Source of the DNA: Marsupella aquatica
Lineage: Eukaryota > Marchantiophyta
Direction: 5' to 3'
DNA: 64,000 nt
Assembly (NCBI GenBank): GCA_973895155.1
Contig: OZ316897.1
Coordinates: forward strand, 19,716,001 to 19,780,000
Shown here: positions 59,301 to 64,000 of the stretch, piece by piece
Position numbering within the stretch: the stretch's first letter is position 1
Layout: the number at the start of each line of letters is the position of its first letter
Notes under the pieces: generated by a model
What the model saw: the letters and a program-made list of their open reading frames with translations, nothing else
What the model was told of the DNA's origin: nothing
Database searches by the model: none
Position numbers and translations under genes: made by a program

Positions 59301-60351
59301 GCTCCTTTGCTCTCAGTGGATAATTCTTTGTTCCTAATTATCAATGTTCGTGCAGGTATTGGATGTATGCTGCTGTCAGGAATAGGTGTTTGTTGATAAC
59401 AAACGATGAAATGCGTGATCACCTCTTCCAGCTTCTAGGCAGTGATTTCTTCCCTAAATGGAAGGAGCGCCATCAGGTACTTTTATCATTCATCGTTTAG
59501 GGAGGCAAATCACATATTGGAGAGTGGAATGCTGCTGTGCCATTGTAATGGTTGTACTACGGTGGTTAAGTTCATACAAATTTGAAAAAAATAAGTTTGG
59601 GAGAGTGGTAACATTAACTGTTGCCAGATTGGAGGTCTCACCTTATGTATGTTCCCTTGGGTCTTTGAGAATACAAGGAGGTAAAGTTTTTACTCGTGCC
59701 AGATTGAAGTGAGTCACCTTCCAGCGTCTGATCTGACACAATTCTCAAAACGAAGCTTAGTTATATGCTGACAAACTTGCTTTTTATTTTGGTCTAAATC
59801 TAGGTGCGGTTTACTGCAACTACACGAGGCCCACAATTCCATCTACCACCACCTTACTCGTTAGTAATCCAGGTACTTCTGTGGAATGACCTGTGAAGAG
59901 TTTTATGTACATGAAGGTCTATCTGAAGCATTTTTGGCATTGTAGGACTCGTGATCTGAGGACCTGGAATTAATGTTTCGAGCTCTGTTGCATATTCCAG
60001 GAATCTGAGAACGGTTCATGGCACATTCCCAAAGATCGTGGAAGTGATGTTGATGCTCCTCATGAATGGATTTGTGTCACGAGGCCCAGCTTATCAGTTG
60101 GGCCTGCTGCCTTGCCAGTCTCTGAGCTAACGACACCTGGGGAGACTGTAGCAAGACCAACACAAACACCACATGATACAACCGGCGACAAGGATCAGAC
60201 AGGCATCTCTCCCACTCTTGACTCACAAGAGTCGGATGGTGTCAGTGCAGCACCTAAGAGATTGCGAGCACACTCTCCTTCAACCACGCTTAAGAAGATA
60301 CGGGCCGCGGATAAAAAGAGCACCAGCGGCCCAGTGCTTTTTGACATATAG
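56332..60351 (+). CDS. PRORP: Protein-only RNase P (PRORP), organellar-type, with long N-terminus
   Basis: Six in-phase exons: 56332-58362, 58603-58704, 58895-59076, 59356-59476, 59804-59872 and 60001-60351 (951 residues). PRORP removes the 5' leader of precursor tRNAs without RNA. The first ~50 residues are basic and Ser-rich, as in organelle presequences. A low-complexity Lys/Ser region runs to ~320. PPR repeats start at QLRRDLNNCSKDGDVLRALD (~325) and are broken by a ~60-residue Ser/Gly/Glu insert. The zinc site is FCRSCKNK, completed by WHIP and EWICV near the end. The NYN nuclease domain has DGANVGLYNQNF, then DDWYWMYAAV and TNDEMRDHLFQLL, with the catalytic Asp residues present. Arabidopsis PRORP1 is ~570 residues, so the extra length is at the N-terminus, in the PPR insert and in an ~80-residue basic tail. 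An in-frame TAG at 56308 limits upstream extension. A nuclear or dual location is possible. Confidence 0.9.
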
Positions 60352-63300
60352 ATTATATTTAAATAAACTGCAACCAGAGAAATCACAACTGTTTTCCGTG
60401 ATGGTTAGTGCTACACCATCGTGCCAAATGGCGTTTAAAATTTGCACCTCAAATTGAAGAGTGTGCTTTACAATTTTGCCTCCGAAGAATCTCATAGCTT
60501 GTTAAACAATCACTTTTGGAAAGTGATTGTATTTATCACTATACCTGAAATTCCATTATTTAAGGGTCCTTGGCTCATGATGAGTCTCAGCCTGTCTTAA
60601 TGTCTCAGTCTTCCAAAAAAACATTCGTGGATGAGTTCTTGTTGGTGCCATCGTTGGCTGAGGTACTGTTTCGATAGTACTGATCTTTCATATGGCTTAG
60701 TCGCCTTCGTCTTGTAGTTTCAAATACTGCAAACTTTCAATTTGCTTAGAACCGATTTCGTAAATGACTTATATTAAGCATACACGATTTGTTTCCGAGT
60801 GAAAGGACACGGATTGCCACTTTGATTAAAAACATACGCTGGGAAATGACTAAACATTTAGGCTGGGGTGGTAGAAGCATCCGAAGCTTTGATAGCTCAT
60901 AACTTCCATTGGGGCTCTCCGAGATGCACCCACGGCAGGTACTAGAAGACAGGTCGTGGACGTGGGATAGATTCAACATCCGCGGCGAGCTTGCAAGCAA
61001 GGGAGACAATATCTGAGCCTAGGTTTTGCCAAGTCTGGTATGCAAGATTACTAAACCTGAAGTGATGGTCTCGAAAGGGCGTTTGCTGTCAAGGAGTTTT
61101 GTCAGTTAATTGGGGCGGATTGAAAATTCCCAATCTTTCATTACTGTCATGGATTGCGGGCTTATCTAGTGTGTGCAATGAAACGTTAGTAGCTCACCTT
61201 TAAATGCTTACAGTTTCTTGGAACTCGGTCAATTAAACAATCGAAAACAACCTACAGAAAACCGGATGTTTGTTACACCCAACCCTTCATGCCTACCGAA
61301 GCTCTCGGAGGTAGGAATATGGTGGGAACCAAAATCGGTGTTGCATGGCTAGAGCGACGTGTGTTAGCAATAGGTGGAGGCCTTGCATGGAGGCCGAGGA
61401 GATGGGTAGTGCGACAGTATGTGGTCCCGCATACAAATTCGGATTTGAAACTGTTAGCTTGGACCCACAAGACGCACTGTTAGCTTTGGCCACTTTCGGT
61501 TCGAATCCCAGTTGTCAATTTTCTGAGAGAAGGATTTCTTCTGACCACCCTATTATTACTCCTGAAGAAAGATATTTTGACCGGAACATGCTATCGTCCG
61601 GCATGGTTTTGATAAGAGAAGAGGATAAATTACCTTGATATCTGTTCCTTACCCAGTACATGGACACCATCTTCCAAACCCTCATCGACTGGGTGAGTCA
61701 AGGAGTCAGCATGCAAAAGTTCATGCCGGGAAACCGATTGTCTTTCCCACCTGATCCCAACAGAGGATAGGGTCCAGAAGCAGCAGCCATGAGTTTGTTT
61801 CTCGGGTTGTAGCACATGAAACCAAGCATTGCTGTGTAGCCAACATATGACCCTTGACGGACGGAGAAGCCCGACAGGCTGGTGACAAGGTCGCTTCTAC
61901 AAGATTGCTTTTCCAGTTCCAGAACGGAGAATGCTAGAAGGTTGAAACCCTAAACCCTCATCAACCAGTTACTCTCTCGATGTTGGCAGTAAGAACAACA
62001 CCCCTCTACTCGGAAAGTAAGCTTCGGCCTCGCGGTTTCCACATAAGAACACGAGGATCATCATCACTAGACCAGGAACTGACAATTTGCCGCAGATCAT
62101 GCTTCGCGGTAGTGATGGAATCATCGATGTAAGCAATGCCTACACTCGGGAAGCAAACCTTAATATTAACCTTGGAAAATTTGCTAACTGCTTACACAGG
62201 TCACAACCGATGGAACGAAGCATACGATAACTAAGTACCGACCCGCACTAAAGGAAATGGTTTGTGAAAGCGGCGAATTTGTATCCTCAGCTTCACTGGG
62301 TTAGTGTGGCGTTCGCAAACGAAGATTGCGAAATGATGGAACGAATTTTAGGCTGCACGATCTAGCTCGGTGCCCTGTCCAATTCTCCACTAGTCATCGC
62401 AGACATGTACTTGACAAAAAATATCGACTCAAATCTTTCAAGGTAAAAAAAAGAATGAACAATCGCACCGTCGCCAAAAACCGACCCTCGAGGTTCAAGG
62501 AGCGATCCCAATGAAAATCCCGCACGTGGTAGCGACAGCGACACTACTTATCACTGGCGATTCGGAGTGACAACCATGCCTAAAAGCATCACTCTCAAGA
62601 ACGAGCCCCACTCCCCCCGGTGAGTTGCAAGCAAACCATCTCCTAAACGGAGTCGTTAAAACTGTTCGCCACGACAACTATTCTGTAGTTCTTCGACGGA
62701 CGAGACGGCGAGAGATACTCCTTCGAGACCCATTGTAGCAACGTGGGACATTTTTCTTTTGTTTGGGAGCGGGGGGGCTCTCACTAAAAACTACGATACG
62801 AAAAAGGAAAACCAGTGACGTTCGGCTACACAGACTTTTTTTAGACCGTTTTGTGGAACAATCACATGCGAGAAAGGTCTTCCCTGTCCTTCAGAATGGC
62901 AGCACTTTATCGTTGCTCAGTAATAAAACAACTACAATTGCTGACGAGGGCATGGTGTGGAAGAATCGGTGGGGCGCAGGAAGGTTTTCGCACAACAGAT
63001 GCGGCCGGACATCCGCTTGTCTTTATGGGCGAATATCAAAGGACCTGTAGCAGTGGAGCTTCCCGTAGTGCCAGACGACGCAAAGGAGTCTGACATAGCC
63101 GCCAACTTCTTCAACCATGACAAGGGTACCTACCCCAACTAACTACCAAATCTGTCCTGGACAACACTGTAAAAGGATGCTTTGAGCCATCTGTCTGCGA
63201 AAAGAGCGGACTCTTTATTATTATTACAGTCCTCCATACTCCAGAGATTGTTCGTACCAACGTTACTTTCCGGAGTTGCATGCGCTGTTGCTGCAGAGGC

Positions 63301-64000
63301 GCAGAGCTTGGCTGTTCTGAGTGTCTTCCCACGATGTTTCGCCAAAGCAAGACGAAACTATTGGTGGGAGTCCATGAGGATTCTGTCGGCAGGGAACTAT
63401 ATTAATTTGGGCTGGATATAAGATTGTGTGCCAAGATCTGGACAATGCAGGCCAGCAAGACTGCTACAGGCCTACAGCCCATCATTGAGGAGGCGTGGAT
63501 GGTGGATGGGATGGACGTCCTAAAGCAATCCATCCCACTTGGTGTTTTTCTGGTTGCCTTAATAAATCTCGTTGCATGAATACGATCCAATTGAGACAGA
63601 TTCCATCCACTTGTTCTCCAATCTACTGTCAATTTGAGCCACTCCACTGTGGTGCAGACAATGCTTTGCATTCGTGAGAATATGGTGGAGATGGAGGATT
63701 CATTATGGTTCTAAATCTCAAGTCAGGAATTACGTCAACCACTGGCTGGCAGTGCCCTCAGTCTCGAGGATCGCCGATTTGCTGCCAACAATGTCTTTGT
63801 GCCGTGAACTTTAATATAGATTTAACTCGTAGTGTTCACGAACGATGTGATGGAGGTTACTGTACGCCAAAACGCCATTCCGAGACGGGTTCCGGGAGAT
63901 AATTCAATAAGTGGAGGACTCGGTCAAATCCTAGTGTTTTCCGGACGCATCAATTAAGTATATCTACAGGAGACAACTCCTACTAAACCTACTTTGGCAC
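60352..64000. other. Gene-free stretch to the window end
   Basis: No gene is supported. A tRNA B-box-like GGTTCGAATCCCAG at ~61497-61512 lacks a matching A-box and cloverleaf. Open frames are under 100 codons and overlap on both strands. Confidence 0.45.

Noticed and set aside
61497-61512. tRNA B-box-like GGTTCGAATCCCAG
   Set aside because: No A-box at the right distance and no cloverleaf stems, so not called a tRNA gene.

Overview
This window looks like nuclear DNA of a land plant, probably a seed-free lineage, though the species cannot be named from sequence alone. It has spliced genes with GT-AG introns of about 100-900 bp. It also carries plant-type mobile elements: an L1 LINE with a DUF4283-like/CCHC ORF1, Gypsy- and Copia-type LTRs, and a CACTA-like transposase. 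A plant self-incompatibility (SPH) type secreted protein and an organellar-type protein-only RNase P support the same reading. Nothing bacterial or viral was recognised.

Layout. 1-1300: probable end of a minus-strand Gypsy element (primer-binding site and LTR). 2315-15735: one L1-type LINE. Its ORF2 is split by two younger insertions: a 1,770-bp solo LTR (5639-7408, target duplication GCTGC) and a 3,836-bp LTR-like unit (8359-12194, target duplication ATGGG) that carries an 814-codon ORF. With both insertions and one copy of each duplication set aside, ORF2 stays in one frame over about 1,300 codons apart from a single UGA. 15740-22320: no intact gene. It holds four ~130-bp tandem repeats that duplicate the 3' end of an unrecognised minus-strand coding fragment, plus other local duplications. 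22329-27037: decayed CACTA/Tnp2-like transposase, itself interrupted by a 327-bp hAT-like MITE with an 8-bp duplication. 29355-30043: a second transposase N-terminal fragment and AT-rich sequence.

30399-31664: a ~520-bp inverted repeat with a ~90-bp spacer. Its right arm runs into the promoter/leader of an SPH-like secreted-protein gene (31664-32278). 35835-36886 (-): DxD glycosyltransferase-like gene with a one-base frameshift. 37944: probable Copia RNase H remnant. 39873-40903 (-): two-exon gene of unknown function. 43760-45216 (-): two-exon glutaredoxin-like (DUF836) gene with a probable organelle presequence. 46184-47871: minus-strand LTR with tRNA-iMet-type primer site and a tRNA-derived SINE candidate. 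48532-51157 (+): six-exon TRM11 tRNA methyltransferase. 54640-54938: second, partial copy of the 46.2-46.6 kb LTR. 56332-60351 (+): six-exon PRORP with a very long N-terminus. 60352-64000: nothing recognised.

The two best-supported host genes, TRM11 and PRORP, both act on tRNA (m2G10 modification and 5'-leader removal). They lie about 5 kb apart on the same strand, but plant genes are normally transcribed separately and I infer no shared control. Exon joins were worked out by hand from reading phase and GT-AG sites. They should be taken as strong predictions, not as transcript evidence.
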